Shown here piece after piece: positions 36,459 through 45,495 of a DNA stretch of 64,000 nucleotides. Under the pieces are notes generated by a model. That model searched no databases. It saw only the letters and a program-made list of their open reading frames with translations, and had not been told where the DNA came from. The position numbers and the translations under genes are program-made. Source of the stretch: Phormidium sp. FACHB-1136 (GTDB taxonomy: Bacteria > Cyanobacteriota > Cyanobacteriia > Phormidesmidales > Phormidesmidaceae); contig NZ_JACJRS010000004.1 in the NCBI RefSeq assembly GCF_014697375.1, forward strand, positions 1 through 64,000, given 5' to 3'. Every line of letters starts with the position of its first letter. Position 1 is the stretch's first letter.

Positions 36459-37301
36459 CTAGGCCGCCGTTAGGCGAATGAGGGTAACCTCTGGGGGACA
36501 ACGCCACCGCCCTGGGGCATAGGTGCCTAGCCCTCGGTTGACGTAGATCCATCCGGGACTAGCCCGATTGTGGGGCACCGAGTGTAGCCCTGCCGCCCAT
36601 TCCCAGTGGGCGATGGTCTTCCTTTTCCTGGTTTTGGAGTCAGCCCAGGGTAGCAACCGAGCCATCCCCTGGTACCAGCCCTTCAGGCGGGCGGGCACAA
36701 TACCCAGCCCCGGCACCACAATTTGGCCCCCGTGGGTGTGGCCCGAAAGCTGAAGATCCACCCGCCAGGGCGTCAGGGCATCGGCGCTATCGGGCTGGTG
36801 GGCCAATACCAAGCGTGGCAGGTGGGACGCAAGAGTTCCGAACACAACCGAGGGATTAAAGTCTCGCGACCAATATTCCGCCAGCCCCACCACCGGAAAG
36901 TCTGGCCCCAGGGGATAGACCACCTGGTTCCACAACGCCTGAATGCCCACCCGCCGCAGTTCGCGTAGCACCGTAGCCCGGTTGCCGGGGCGATGGTTAT
37001 CGTGGTTGCCCAACACCGCCACCACCCCACAGCGGCTCTGTAGTTGGCTCAGATGATCCGCCAGTTCGGCCATGGGGGCATGGCTATGGGTCATAAAATC
37101 CCCAGTCAGGGCAATGAGATCGGGCTGAAGCTGGTTCACCTGGGCAATGGCCGCCTGGAGCAGGGGCTTGGCCAATCGCTGACCGTCGTAGTGAAAGTCG
37201 GAAAGCTGGGCAATCCGGCATCCCTCCAGGGCGGGCGGCAAATCCCGCAGGGGAACGGTGACGGTTTCCAGGGTTAAGGGGCCAACCCACAGAGGACGCA
37301 T
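36459..37301 (-). CDS. Metallophosphoesterase (calcineurin-like)
   Basis: A 280-residue two-metal phosphoesterase. It shows the family motifs in order: DFHYDG (Asp/His, ~residue 35), GDFMTH (~62), GNHDNH (~97) and the C-terminal GHTHGGQI (~195). Such YaeI-like proteins act on lipids such as UDP-diacylglucosamine or on phosphodiesters. The substrate is unknown here. It ends convergent to pstB. Confidence 0.9.
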   Translation of the reverse strand: MRPLWVGPLTLETVTVPLRDLPPALEGCRIAQLSDFHYDGQRLAKPLLQAAIAQVNQLQPDLIALTGDFMTHSHAPMAELADHLSQLQSRCGVVAVLGNHDNHRPGNRATVLRELRRVGIQALWNQVVYPLGPDFPVVGLAEYWSRDFNPSVVFGTLASHLPRLVLAHQPDSADALTPWRVDLQLSGHTHGGQIVVPGLGIVPARLKGWYQGMARLLPWADSKTRKRKTIAHWEWAAGLHSVPHNRASPGWIYVNRGLGTYAPGRWRCPPEVTLIRLTAA

Positions 37302-37489
37302 AGGCCAGGAAGGGGGAGGGAATCAGAAGGGGAAGGGAATCAAGGGACGATTGGGACAACGCCCATTACCGTAACATCCACCCATCGTTGCGGCCACGTC
37401 AAGGGCTGGAGTGGATCCCCATCTGGGCAGTTCCTAGGCCGTGGCCTAAAATCGTGGACAGCCCTCTGCCCCCATCGAAAGGTATCCCT

Positions 37490-39586
37490 ATGCCTGTCCC
37501 CATCACCCAGCGCCATGGCCTATTCAACGAAGCGGCCTTTACTCGTCCTGACCCTGGGGCCGAGTTGACCTGCTCCATTTTGGTGGTGGGCGGTTCCACG
37601 GCAGCCTACACCACGACCCTAATGGCCCTGCGGCTGAATTTGGATGTGTGCCTGGTGCAGCCCCAGACGGTGGTAGGCGGACAGTTTACGGCCCAGGCGC
37701 TGCCCGCTTCCGATGACGGCGATTTATTGCGGGCCAAGGCGACGCTTCAGACCGTGGAGGGGGAGCGGTTTGCCATTTCTAGAGCCCAGCGGGAATTTCG
37801 GGAACGGCAGCGGGAACTTCAGCCCGTGGCCCAGCGCAAGGTGGACAATCCGGGGGGCGGCTGGGTGAGCCCGTTGGCCACGACCCCGGTGGTGGCGGCG
37901 ACGGCCCTAAATGAGGCACTAATTCCCTACCTGCGGGACGGGCGACTGACCCTGATTCCCTGGGCGGAACCTGTGGAGGTGGTCTTTGCGACCGATGGCC
38001 CCCGCCCCAAGGTGACGGGGGTGGTCTGCCGCGATACCCAAACGGGAAATACCTTCACGGTCAACGCCAAGGTGACGGTGGAGGCGACGGACTTGGGCGA
38101 TCTGCTGGAGGTGGGGCAGATTCCCTCCCGCGTGGGGCAGGAGGCCCGCCACGAAACCGGAGAGGCGATTTTGCCGGAGGATGCCCGCCCCCAGTGTCAG
38201 CAGTCGATTACCTGGGATGCGGTGGTGGAATGTGCCAAGCCCGGTCAGGGAACGCCTATTCATGCACCGGAGGGCTACGGGCAAGCCAGTTGGCTGACTA
38301 TCCAGGAATTTACCGCTAACTTTTGGACGAAAAACAGTAATACCTGGAAGAAGTGGGGCTTTTTTAGCGATTTTGGCATTTTTCGCTATCGTCGTCTGTA
38401 TCGGGTGAAAAGCCACGACAAGACCGTGACCCCAGGGGATGTGGCGGTGATTAACTGGGGCACCTCCAGCGATCCGGATCGGGCCTTTCGCTGCGGCAAC
38501 GACTATCGCCCCGGACGCCTGGTGGGGGTAAGCCGCGAAGAACGGCAGCAGCATCTCCAGCGGGCAAGGCAGCGCACCCAAGCCTACCTCCACTATTTGC
38601 ACAGCCAGGACGGCATCGACCTCAAACCCAGGGGCGACCTCACCTGGACGACAGACGGCCTCGCCCTAGAGCCCTATATCCGCGAAGCCCGCCGGGGCAT
38701 GGCCCTGACCACCATTCGCCATGAGGATGTGGCCGAGAGCTTTTTTCCCCATCGGGCCAGGGCGCGATGCTTTGATGATTCCGTCGGCATTGGCCAGTAT
38801 CACTACCTCGACCTCCACGGCAACGATGCCCAGGGTCACATCACCCCCAAGGGTAAGGATGTGATTGCACTGCCCTTCACCCTGCCCCTGGGTGCCCTGG
38901 TGCCCGCAGAAACCGACGGCCTAATCCTCTCGGCCAAAAGCATTGGCACCACCCACATTACCAACGCCGCCTACCGTATGCATCCCGTAGAATGGGCCAT
39001 TGGCGAAGCCAGCGGGGTGCTAGCGGCCTTTACCCTGTGGACGGGGCTGAATCCGAGAGATTTGGCCAGAGAAGAGCGTCATATCCGCAAAATTCAGGGA
39101 CTGATGGCCCGCAACGGCATCCCCCTGTTTTGGTTCAACGACATTGACCACACCGACCCCGACTTTGAGGCGATTCAGGTGATGGCGACGGCAGGGATTA
39201 TCCGCAGCGAAAATGCCAACAGTCTCAGCTTCCGGCCCTATGCCACCGTCAACCGAGCCGTGGTGGCCACCGCCTTGGTTAGCGTCCTGAAGCTGCCCAA
39301 ATCTAGCCCCAATCAGCCCACCTTCCAGGACGTACCGCCCGACCACTGGGCCTACGACGCCATCGAAACCCTCTACGCCCACGGCATGGTGGCGGGGATC
39401 AGCCCCACCCGGTTTGATCCCCACAGCCCCATCACCCGTGAGCAGCTTGGCTTTTTGGTCAAACGCGCCATGCCCACCGCCTACGACCAAGCCTTTATGC
39501 GCACCCCAACGGATCGCCAATTTCTCCAGCGGCGGGAACTTTCGCGGGTACTGTATGAAGTCCTAAAAGGTCGATTGGGAATCTAG
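37490..39586 (+). CDS. FAD-dependent oxidoreductase with C-terminal SLH domains
   Basis: A 698-residue protein. The N-terminus has a Rossmann-like FAD site (CSILVVGGSTAAYTTTLMAL), with GGSTAA in place of the usual GxGxxG, followed by GGQFTAQALPAS and a second flavin segment (TVEATDLGDLLEVG), as in the FAD_oxidored family (PF12831). The C-terminal ~150 residues carry S-layer homology repeats (FQDVPPDHWAYDAIETLYAH, GISPTRFDPHSPITREQLGF). SLH repeats usually bind the cell wall or envelope, yet no signal peptide is visible, so the location is unclear. I chose the ATG at 37490, since the preceding 34 residues look untranslated. Confidence 0.85.
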   Translation: MPVPITQRHGLFNEAAFTRPDPGAELTCSILVVGGSTAAYTTTLMALRLNLDVCLVQPQTVVGGQFTAQALPASDDGDLLRAKATLQTVEGERFAISRAQREFRERQRELQPVAQRKVDNPGGGWVSPLATTPVVAATALNEALIPYLRDGRLTLIPWAEPVEVVFATDGPRPKVTGVVCRDTQTGNTFTVNAKVTVEATDLGDLLEVGQIPSRVGQEARHETGEAILPEDARPQCQQSITWDAVVECAKPGQGTPIHAPEGYGQASWLTIQEFTANFWTKNSNTWKKWGFFSDFGIFRYRRLYRVKSHDKTVTPGDVAVINWGTSSDPDRAFRCGNDYRPGRLVGVSREERQQHLQRARQRTQAYLHYLHSQDGIDLKPRGDLTWTTDGLALEPYIREARRGMALTTIRHEDVAESFFPHRARARCFDDSVGIGQYHYLDLHGNDAQGHITPKGKDVIALPFTLPLGALVPAETDGLILSAKSIGTTHITNAAYRMHPVEWAIGEASGVLAAFTLWTGLNPRDLAREERHIRKIQGLMARNGIPLFWFNDIDHTDPDFEAIQVMATAGIIRSENANSLSFRPYATVNRAVVATALVSVLKLPKSSPNQPTFQDVPPDHWAYDAIETLYAHGMVAGISPTRFDPHSPITREQLGFLVKRAMPTAYDQAFMRTPTDRQFLQRRELSRVLYEVLKGRLGI

Positions 39587-39717
39587 TGAAAATCTAGAAA
39601 AATGTTACTGCCTGAAAGGATTAGAAAAATCGATAGGCTCAGTGTGGGCAAGAAACCATTCTGCTTCAATCAAGCTCAATTTCTCCCAACTTTTTTCCAT
39701 GTCATGAGGAAAGACCC

Positions 39718-40527
39718 GTGAGTAATCTGCGCCGAGCGCTATTTTTATCCCATGGGGGTGGCCCATTACCCCTTTTAGGAGATCCTGCCCATAGTGAAAT
39801 GGTGGACTGTTTAAATACCATCATCACCACCATCGAGCAACCGTCGGCTATCATTGTCGTGAGCGCCCACTGGGAAGCCCCTTATCCCACCATTACATCA
39901 GGTTCCAACCCAGCACTCATCTACGATTACAACGGGTTTCCGAAGGAATCCTACGAGATTCAATATCCTTGCCCAGGGGCACCCGAACTGGCCAACACCA
40001 TAGCTGAATGCCTTAATCAGGCTGGTTTTTCGGCCCATCTCAACGGCACTAGAGGCTTTGATCACGGGCTCTTTGTGCCCCTAAAAATGATGTATCCAGC
40101 GGCAGATATTCCCTGTGTTCAGGTGTCGTTGATAAAATCCTTAGACCCAGCAGAGCATATTCAGCTAGGACGAGCCCTTCAAGGCTTGGCTGATCCGTCC
40201 GTATTGGTGATTGGATCTGGGTTTTCATTTCATAATATGCAGGCTTTTTTCAGGTCGGGAACGAACGATGAAAAGGCCATGAACCAAGCCTTTGAAGATT
40301 GGTTGCTAGACACCTGTTCCAACCCAGACTTGACCGAAGAAGATCGCCATCAACGATTCATTCACTGGGATTCTGCCCCCTTTGCCCGCTATTGTCATCC
40401 CAGGGAAGAACATTTGTTGCCCCTGCATGTTTGCTATGGCTTTGCTGAATCGCCCTGTACCAAAACCTATGAATTAAATATTCTCAATCAACGAGCCAGT
40501 ATGTATCTATGGGATACGGGTAGCTGA
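39718..40527 (+). CDS. Class III extradiol ring-cleavage dioxygenase (DODA-type)
   Basis: A 269-residue protein of the LigB/4,5-DOPA dioxygenase family: FLSHGGGPLPLL with the first metal His, ALIYDYNGFPKESYEIQYPC in the middle, then GFDHGLFVPLKMMYP and VIGSGFSFHNMQAFF with later His residues. Non-heme iron or zinc would be bound. The substrate could be an aromatic catechol or DOPA. The start is GTG (39718), with GAGGA at 39706-39710 as ribosome-binding site. The gene is of lower GC than its flanks and is followed at once by a 99-bp inverted-repeat element, so recent arrival is possible. Confidence 0.87.
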   Translation: MSNLRRALFLSHGGGPLPLLGDPAHSEMVDCLNTIITTIEQPSAIIVVSAHWEAPYPTITSGSNPALIYDYNGFPKESYEIQYPCPGAPELANTIAECLNQAGFSAHLNGTRGFDHGLFVPLKMMYPAADIPCVQVSLIKSLDPAEHIQLGRALQGLADPSVLVIGSGFSFHNMQAFFRSGTNDEKAMNQAFEDWLLDTCSNPDLTEEDRHQRFIHWDSAPFARYCHPREEHLLPLHVCYGFAESPCTKTYELNILNQRASMYLWDTGS

Positions 40528-40528
40528 T

Positions 40529-40627
40529 GGGCACCTCGATTAATTGCCTTATTGCGAGTTTCTGGAGCCTGAAACCGTTAGCCTCTCGTAGGCGTTCTCA
40601 ATAGAATCCGTATTTTTCGAGGTGCCC
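40529..40627. repeat. 99-bp inverted-repeat element (MITE-like), intact copy
   Basis: Ends in perfect 11-bp terminal inverted repeats, GGGCACCTCGA at 40529 and TCGAGGTGCCC at 40617-40627, directly after the dioxygenase stop codon. The interior carries CTCGATTAATTGCC and GGAGCCTGAAACC. The same interior words recur at 48260-48352 and 57283-57505. No transposase is nearby. Confidence 0.8.
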
Positions 40628-40890
40628 TGATGGCCTGGGATGCCCGCGAGCGGTGACCATCGGCATCATCGCCCACGAAATTGTGCAAACCCATGAGCTA
40701 GGCAATCCCAACTACGCCAGCAACCCGGTCAACCGCTGTGACGTTTCACTTTTCTGGTGGTGGGCTTCTGCCAACGGTGGGCGGTGTCTCCCCGACTACT
40801 GAGGTGACTTTGGGTTGAGTTACGCCACGCCTTTACAATGATCAACCGTGGGGTAGGTCATACCCACCCGCCCACCCATCCCCTAGCGCC
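40628..40890. other. Intergenic region with a short open frame
   Basis: About 260 bp before egtB. One frame from GTG near 40655 reads ~50 codons (VTIGIIAHEIVQTHELGNP and on) to a TGA, and then the sequence becomes a plain leader. It has no family that I recognise and may be a gene remnant. The rest is probably the egtB promoter. Confidence 0.35.
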
Positions 40891-42189
40891 ATGATTCTGT
40901 CTGTCACCGAGGCCCCTTGTTTAGGCCAAACTCCAGGGCCACACCTGGGAGATGCCTATGCTGCCGTGCGCCAACTGAGCGAAACCCTCTGTCAACCCCT
41001 GGTCATCGAAGACTATGGGGTGCAGAGCATGGCCGACGTTAGCCCGCCCAAGTGGCACCTAGCCCACACCACCTGGTTTTTTGAAACCTTTTTGCTGTCG
41101 GCCCACTTTAAGGACTACACCGTCTTTCATCCCGGCTATGGCTACCTGTTCAACTCCTACTACGAAGCCGTAGGAAGCCGTCATCCTCGGCCCCAGCGGG
41201 GGCTAATTTCCCGACCCACGGTAGCCGACATTTACCAATACCGCGCTTACGTGGATGAGGCCATGGATTGCCTGATTCGCCAGCGGGGAGAAGAACCGGA
41301 TATCGCCGCCCTCGTCACCCTGGGCCTGCACCACGAACAGCAGCACCAGGAGTTGATCCTCACCGACCTGAAGTACAACCTGGCGGTGAATCCCCTCCAT
41401 CCCGCCTATCGGGAAGACTTGGCGCAAGCTGACCGGAAAGCTCCGGCTTTGGACTTTGTGGACTTCGCGGGTGGGCTGCACGACATCGGCTATCAGGCAT
41501 CCGGCACCGCTTTTGACCAGTTCTCCTTTGACAACGAAGGCCCCCGCCACCGGGTTTATTTAAATGACTTTGCCCTGGCCAACCGCCCCGTCACCAATGG
41601 CGAATACCTGGAATTTATCGTCAATGGCGGCTATCGGGCGGCGCAATATTGGCTCTCCGAGGGCTGGGCCACGGTGCAGCGGGAAGGCTGGCAAGCGCCC
41701 CTCTACTGGCAGCAACAAGGTGCTGACTGGTGGGTGATGACCCTCGGTGGCCTGCTCCCCCTCAATGCCAACGAACCCGTTACCCACATCAGCTACTTCG
41801 AGGCCGAGGCCTATGCCCAATGGCGCGGCTACCGTCTGCCCACCGAGGCTGAATGGGAAGTGGCCGCTGCAACGGTTCCCATCCAGGGCAATCTGCTGAT
41901 GAGTGATGCCCTCCATCCCCAGCCTGCCCAAGGCGATGGCCCCCTACACCAACTCTATGGCGATACCTGGGAATGGACCCAAAGCGCCTACCTGCCCTAT
42001 CCCGGCTTTCGCACCGCCCCCGGAGCCGTGGGCGAGTACAACGGCAAATTTATGTGCAATCAAATGGTGTTGCGCGGTGGATCCTGCGTCACGCCCCCCG
42101 GCCATATTCGGCCCAGCTATCGCAACTTTTTTCCGCCCAGTGCCCGCTGGCAGTTGAGCGGTATTCGTTTGGCGCGTTCAATGAGTTGA
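40891..42189 (+). CDS. egtB: Ergothioneine biosynthesis sulfoxide synthase EgtB-like
   Basis: A 432-residue iron enzyme that joins hercynine with a thiol (glutamate-cysteine or cysteine) to give a sulfoxide in ergothioneine synthesis. The N-terminal DinB-like domain has the metal-binding HLAHTTWFFETF and HHEQQHQEL pairs. The C-terminal formylglycine-generating-enzyme-like domain has PVTNGEYLEF, LPTEAEWE, GDTWEWT and LRGGSC. The methyltransferase egtD, which makes hercynine, is not in this window. A possible alternative is an ovothiol or other sulfoxide synthase, as the subtype is hard to call by eye. Confidence 0.88.
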   Translation: MILSVTEAPCLGQTPGPHLGDAYAAVRQLSETLCQPLVIEDYGVQSMADVSPPKWHLAHTTWFFETFLLSAHFKDYTVFHPGYGYLFNSYYEAVGSRHPRPQRGLISRPTVADIYQYRAYVDEAMDCLIRQRGEEPDIAALVTLGLHHEQQHQELILTDLKYNLAVNPLHPAYREDLAQADRKAPALDFVDFAGGLHDIGYQASGTAFDQFSFDNEGPRHRVYLNDFALANRPVTNGEYLEFIVNGGYRAAQYWLSEGWATVQREGWQAPLYWQQQGADWWVMTLGGLLPLNANEPVTHISYFEAEAYAQWRGYRLPTEAEWEVAAATVPIQGNLLMSDALHPQPAQGDGPLHQLYGDTWEWTQSAYLPYPGFRTAPGAVGEYNGKFMCNQMVLRGGSCVTPPGHIRPSYRNFFPPSARWQLSGIRLARSMS

Positions 42190-42219
42190 ATCCGAAGGTT
42201 TTGGGCCAAGCCGTCCGAG

Positions 42220-42292
42220 GAACACCGCCAGAAGCTCGTGTGTGGGCTGGCGGTGTTCAACGAATATCGCGATACGTTGAACACCGCCAGCC
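42220..42292. terminator. Three-arm hairpin region between egtB and the DUF981 gene
   Basis: Three copies of a 12-bp word: GAACACCGCCAG (42220-42231), its complement CTGGCGGTGTTC (42247-42258), and the first form again (42279-42290). The second and third extend to a perfect 18-bp stem (42245-42262 with 42275-42292), whose loop contains the palindrome TATCGCGATA. The first and second can pair instead, so two structures compete. It lies between two convergent genes and probably ends both transcripts. Confidence 0.7.
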
Positions 42293-42302
42293 AGAGTCGG
42301 CC

Positions 42303-42878
42303 CTATCGCATGACGGGGGGTTGCCAATCGCTGAAACCAGAGAGGTGGCTCCAGTAGGCCATATAGCCAATCAAGGCCCAAATCGCCGCTGCCAACAGCA
42401 GCACCACGGCCCCCACGGTGCGCCAAGTTTTGTTTCCCTGCAAATAGACCAGCGTCGGAGCGGCCAAAACCCCTCCCAAGCCCGTCAGGATAAATCCCAG
42501 TCCGGCAATCAGGGGCCGCTGGGTTTGGCCGAGGTTAATAATTCGCGCCCCCACCACCATAGAGGTTAGCCCCGCAAAAAAGGCATAGACCGTGAGGGTG
42601 AGCAAATCCCAGCCCTGGGCAAGGGCAATGGCCGTTGCAAGATACAACCCACCAAACAGCACCGTGGTTTCACCAAAGGAAATATTGAAGCTACCGGGAA
42701 CGGGCCAAGTCCACATCATATGCAGCCCCGTCGCCAGGGCAACGCCCCCCACTAGGCCAAATCCCGGAATCCAACGCTTCAGGTTGGCTCCATCCAGGCC
42801 ACGATAGACAAAATCGGCCAGCAGCACCAGCCCCGCCACCATATTGATCAGCATCAGGGTGATGTAGTCGATAAACAT
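42303..42878 (-). CDS. DUF981 family membrane protein
   Basis: A 191-residue protein with six predicted membrane helices (for example LINMVAGLVLLADFVY, FGLVGGVALATGLHMMW, TLTVYAFFAGLTSMVVGARI, AVVLLLAAAIWALIGYMAYW). The pattern matches the DUF981 family; the helices are separated by short loops and the function is unknown. It stands alone, convergent with egtB and divergent from the threonine aldolase gene. Confidence 0.78.
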   Translation of the reverse strand: MFIDYITLMLINMVAGLVLLADFVYRGLDGANLKRWIPGFGLVGGVALATGLHMMWTWPVPGSFNISFGETTVLFGGLYLATAIALAQGWDLLTLTVYAFFAGLTSMVVGARIINLGQTQRPLIAGLGFILTGLGGVLAAPTLVYLQGNKTWRTVGAVVLLLAAAIWALIGYMAYWSHLSGFSDWQPPVMR

Positions 42879-43055
42879 AGCGCGTTTCTCCCGCTTCCTA
42901 CAACCATAGAGAACAGCGGGCCAAACTCCCGCAATCCGTCAGCATCCTAACAAACTCCCTCCCGTCTGGGCGCACCGCCCTAGGCTCCAACCCCGCCCAA
43001 TCTTGCCTTGGTGGGGAGAATCGGAGTATGCTGCGGCCAAAAGCATTGTGCTGCC

Positions 43056-44114
43056 ATGGCTGCGATTCACCCTTCCGTTGACTTCCGATCCGATACGGTC
43101 ACCTGGCCCACCGAGGCCATGCGGGCGGCGATGGCCTCGGCGGTGGTCGGGGACGATGTGTATGGCGAAGATCCCACCGTATCCGCCTTGGAAGACCTGG
43201 CGGCGGCGATGTTGGGGAAGGAAGCGGGGCTATTCGTGACCAGTGGCACCCAGGGCAATTTGATCGCCGCCCTCAGCCATGCCCAGCGGGGGGACGAGGC
43301 GATTATGGGGGAAGATGCCCACACCTTTTGCTGGGAGGCCGGGGGGATGGCAGTGCTGGGTAGTCTGACTCCACGCCCCCTGCCCACCGATCACCGGGGA
43401 CGGATGGATTTGACCCAAATCCGCCACGCCATTCGGGAGGACGATCCCCATCTGCCCACCAGCCGCTTGATCCTGTTAGAAAACAGCTCCGGCGGCAACC
43501 ACGGGGCGGCCCTTGAGCCTGAGTATTTTGAGGCGGTTCACGCCATTGCCCAGACCCACGGTCTGCGGGTTCACCTCGATGGTGCCCGACTGTTCAACGC
43601 CGCCACCGCCCTAGGTTGTGCCCCCACCGCCATGACCCAATGGGTCGATTCCGTCAGCATTTGCCTCAGCAAAGGGCTCTGTGCCCCCGTGGGGTCGGTG
43701 CTGGTGGGCAGCCAAGACTTCATCCACATGGCCCGTCGTCAGCGCAAGCTTTTGGGAGGCGGGATGCGTCAGGCTGGGGTGCTTGCCGCCGCTGGCGTGA
43801 TCGCCCTCAAAACCATGACCCAACGCCTCCAGGACGACCACACCACGGCTCAACAGTTGGCCCAAGGACTCGCGACCATTCCAGGCATTCTCATCAACCC
43901 CGCCCAAGTGGAAACCAATATGGTCTTTTTTGACCTAGCTGATACCCTGCCCCTTGCGCCCACCGACCTGGTGAACCGCCTCAAACAAGGCTACGACCTT
44001 CACATCGGGGGCTACCACCACCGCACCCTACGCGCCGTCACCCACTATTGGATCACGCCGGAACAGGTCAACCACCTCATTGCCGCCATCCGGGCCATTG
44101 TCCAAGGGGAATAA
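43056..44114 (+). CDS. ltaE: Low-specificity L-threonine aldolase
   Basis: A 352-residue PLP enzyme that splits threonine to glycine and acetaldehyde. It begins VDFRSDTVTWPTEAMRAAM, as the family does (DLRSDTVT). VGDDVYGEDPTVSALED and SGTQGNLIAALSH follow. The PLP-binding Lys is in SICLSKGLCAPVGSVLVG, and HLDGARLFNA supplies the cofactor Asp. I chose the ATG at 43056 because homology starts there; the longer frame from 43008 is not similar. It is preceded by the divergent DUF981 gene. Confidence 0.93.
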   Translation: MAAIHPSVDFRSDTVTWPTEAMRAAMASAVVGDDVYGEDPTVSALEDLAAAMLGKEAGLFVTSGTQGNLIAALSHAQRGDEAIMGEDAHTFCWEAGGMAVLGSLTPRPLPTDHRGRMDLTQIRHAIREDDPHLPTSRLILLENSSGGNHGAALEPEYFEAVHAIAQTHGLRVHLDGARLFNAATALGCAPTAMTQWVDSVSICLSKGLCAPVGSVLVGSQDFIHMARRQRKLLGGGMRQAGVLAAAGVIALKTMTQRLQDDHTTAQQLAQGLATIPGILINPAQVETNMVFFDLADTLPLAPTDLVNRLKQGYDLHIGGYHHRTLRAVTHYWITPEQVNHLIAAIRAIVQGE

Positions 44115-44301
44115 TGGGGGGCCATCCGTGCTCCGCTTGCCCAGCCATGGATGCCTTCAACCTTTGGTGATTCCTCAGTCCGGCCTGGTGGATCCCCTCA
44201 ATGGGCAAGCCGCCGCCATGGCCATTGACCACTACCTGCGCCCGTGGAGCATGGACACCCACCCGTTAGAATAGAAACGTTATTCCTGATCGCCTTGTCC
44301 T

Positions 44302-44583
44302 ATGCCGCCCCGTTGGCCCCGTAAGCCCACCCGCGAAGATCCCGCCTACCGCCGCCTCGAAGACCGCATCAACTTTGCGGTACATGTGGCGGCCTTCATC
44401 GCCGTTAACTCTGGCCTGTGGTTCTTCCACACCCTCAATCCGGCCTGGGTGCCCTGGGTGCAGTGGTTTACCCTGGCCTGGGTGCCCTTGCTGATTGGCA
44501 ACGGCGTCTATATCTTTGCCATTGCCGACTACTCCCCGGCTCCCCTATCCCCCGTAGAGTCCACCGATCAAGGAGAGGCTTAA
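44302..44583 (+). CDS. 2TM-domain small membrane protein
   Basis: A 93-residue protein with a charged head (PRKPTREDPAYRRLEDRINF), then two hydrophobic helices (VHVAAFIAVNSGLWFFH; WFTLAWVPLLIGNGVYIFAI). The YRRLEDRINF...N.GLWF..T pattern fits the 2TM domain. It is two bases upstream of the DUF3181 gene (gap 44584-44585), so both are probably in one transcript. The function is unknown. Confidence 0.75.
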   Translation: MPPRWPRKPTREDPAYRRLEDRINFAVHVAAFIAVNSGLWFFHTLNPAWVPWVQWFTLAWVPLLIGNGVYIFAIADYSPAPLSPVESTDQGEA

Positions 44584-44585
44584 CC

Positions 44586-44891
44586 ATGAGTGCTGGCACC
44601 AGTCGAGCCATTGAAGAACTTGCCGCTGCCATTGGCGACCGTGCCTACATAGATGTGGCTAAGTGGCATTTGTATCTGGGCGACGCCAAACTACACACCC
44701 CCCTCGCCGAAGCCCTCTATCCCCTGATTGACGACGGCACCTTCACCGAAGCAGCCCTCACCAAGGTTTTGGCCAACATTTCTGTGCCCCTAGGCGGCGG
44801 CAAAAAGACCCTGGCCCTAGCGGATCTCATTCCCACAGGCAGTCAGGCGGATTTGCTCAGCGCCATTGAGGACTACCAGCGGGGGCGGTAG
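44586..44891 (+). CDS. DUF3181 family protein
   Basis: A 101-residue cyanobacterial protein beginning MSAGTSRAIEELAAAIGDRA, with the conserved YIDVAKWHLYLGDAKLHTPL and VPLGGGKKTLALADLIP. DUF3181 is restricted to cyanobacteria and plastids as far as I know, and its function is unknown. Start ATG 44586, with the stop of the 2TM gene just before it. It ends at a strong hairpin shared with apcF. Confidence 0.82.
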   Translation: MSAGTSRAIEELAAAIGDRAYIDVAKWHLYLGDAKLHTPLAEALYPLIDDGTFTEAALTKVLANISVPLGGGKKTLALADLIPTGSQADLLSAIEDYQRGR

Positions 44892-44913
44892 TATGGCGGC
44901 TGATCCCGCCCAT

Positions 44914-44957
44914 GAACAAAAGGCATGACCGTCCACCGACAGGCCATGCCTTTGTTC
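44914..44957. terminator. Bidirectional terminator between DUF3181 and apcF
   Basis: GAACAAAAGGCATG (44914-44927) faces CATGCCTTTGTTC (44945-44957), a 13-bp stem with one bulge, between convergent genes. The T-rich/A-rich arms give a U-tract in both directions. Confidence 0.7.
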
Positions 44958-44985
44958 TGAAAGGGCGAAACCTAGCTGAGACTAT

Positions 44986-45495
44986 CTAGACGCTCAGTTC
45001 GCTGAATTCCCGGCACATATAGTCGAAGGGGGCATCCACCACGCTGGGATCGGTCACGCCCGCTTCGGCCACCTTGGCCTTCACAAGATCCTTCATGATT
45101 TGAATGCCGACCACGGTGGGGCCAATGGGCACACCCAGGGAGTTGTAGGTTTCCCGCAGACCCGCCAGCACCCGCTCATCCAGCAGGTCAGAATCGCCAG
45201 CGACCAGGGCATAGCTACCGTAGCGCAGGTAGTAGTCCATATCGCGCAGGCAGGCGGCATAGCGACGGGTGGTGTAGGCGTTGCCACCGGGGCGGATGAG
45301 TTCGGGCACCTGGGCAAATAGGGCAGAACCAGCGGCTTTCACGATTTCCGAGGCGTTGGCACTGATGACGGCTACCGCTTTAATCCGGTCAAGGCCACTA
45401 TCAAAATAGGACTTAATGGAGCTGAGGGCATCCCGGTCGAGGTAGCGCCCCGTGTCGTCGTAGGTCTTGATCAGCGTCGTTACGGCATCCCGCAT
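44986..45495 (-). CDS. apcF: Allophycocyanin beta-18 subunit
   Basis: A 169-residue phycobiliprotein that is a minor subunit of the phycobilisome core and helps pass energy to the terminal emitters. The chromophore Cys is in TTRRYAACLRDMDYYLRYGS (phycocyanobilin). YDDTGRYLDRDALSSIKSYF, RETYNSLGVPIGPTV and IQIMKDLVKAKVA match the ApcF subtype rather than ApcB. The ATG at 45493-45495 begins MRDAVTTLIK, the typical start; the longer upstream frame is not. This gene alone proves that the host is a phycobilisome-bearing cyanobacterium. Confidence 0.95.
   Translation of the reverse strand: MRDAVTTLIKTYDDTGRYLDRDALSSIKSYFDSGLDRIKAVAVISANASEIVKAAGSALFAQVPELIRPGGNAYTTRRYAACLRDMDYYLRYGSYALVAGDSDLLDERVLAGLRETYNSLGVPIGPTVVGIQIMKDLVKAKVAEAGVTDPSVVDAPFDYMCREFSELSV

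Noticed and set aside
40650-40800. 50-codon frame starting at GTG near 40655
   Set aside because: No recognised family, no ribosome-binding site, and it is next to a mobile-like repeat. Listed only as a possible remnant.
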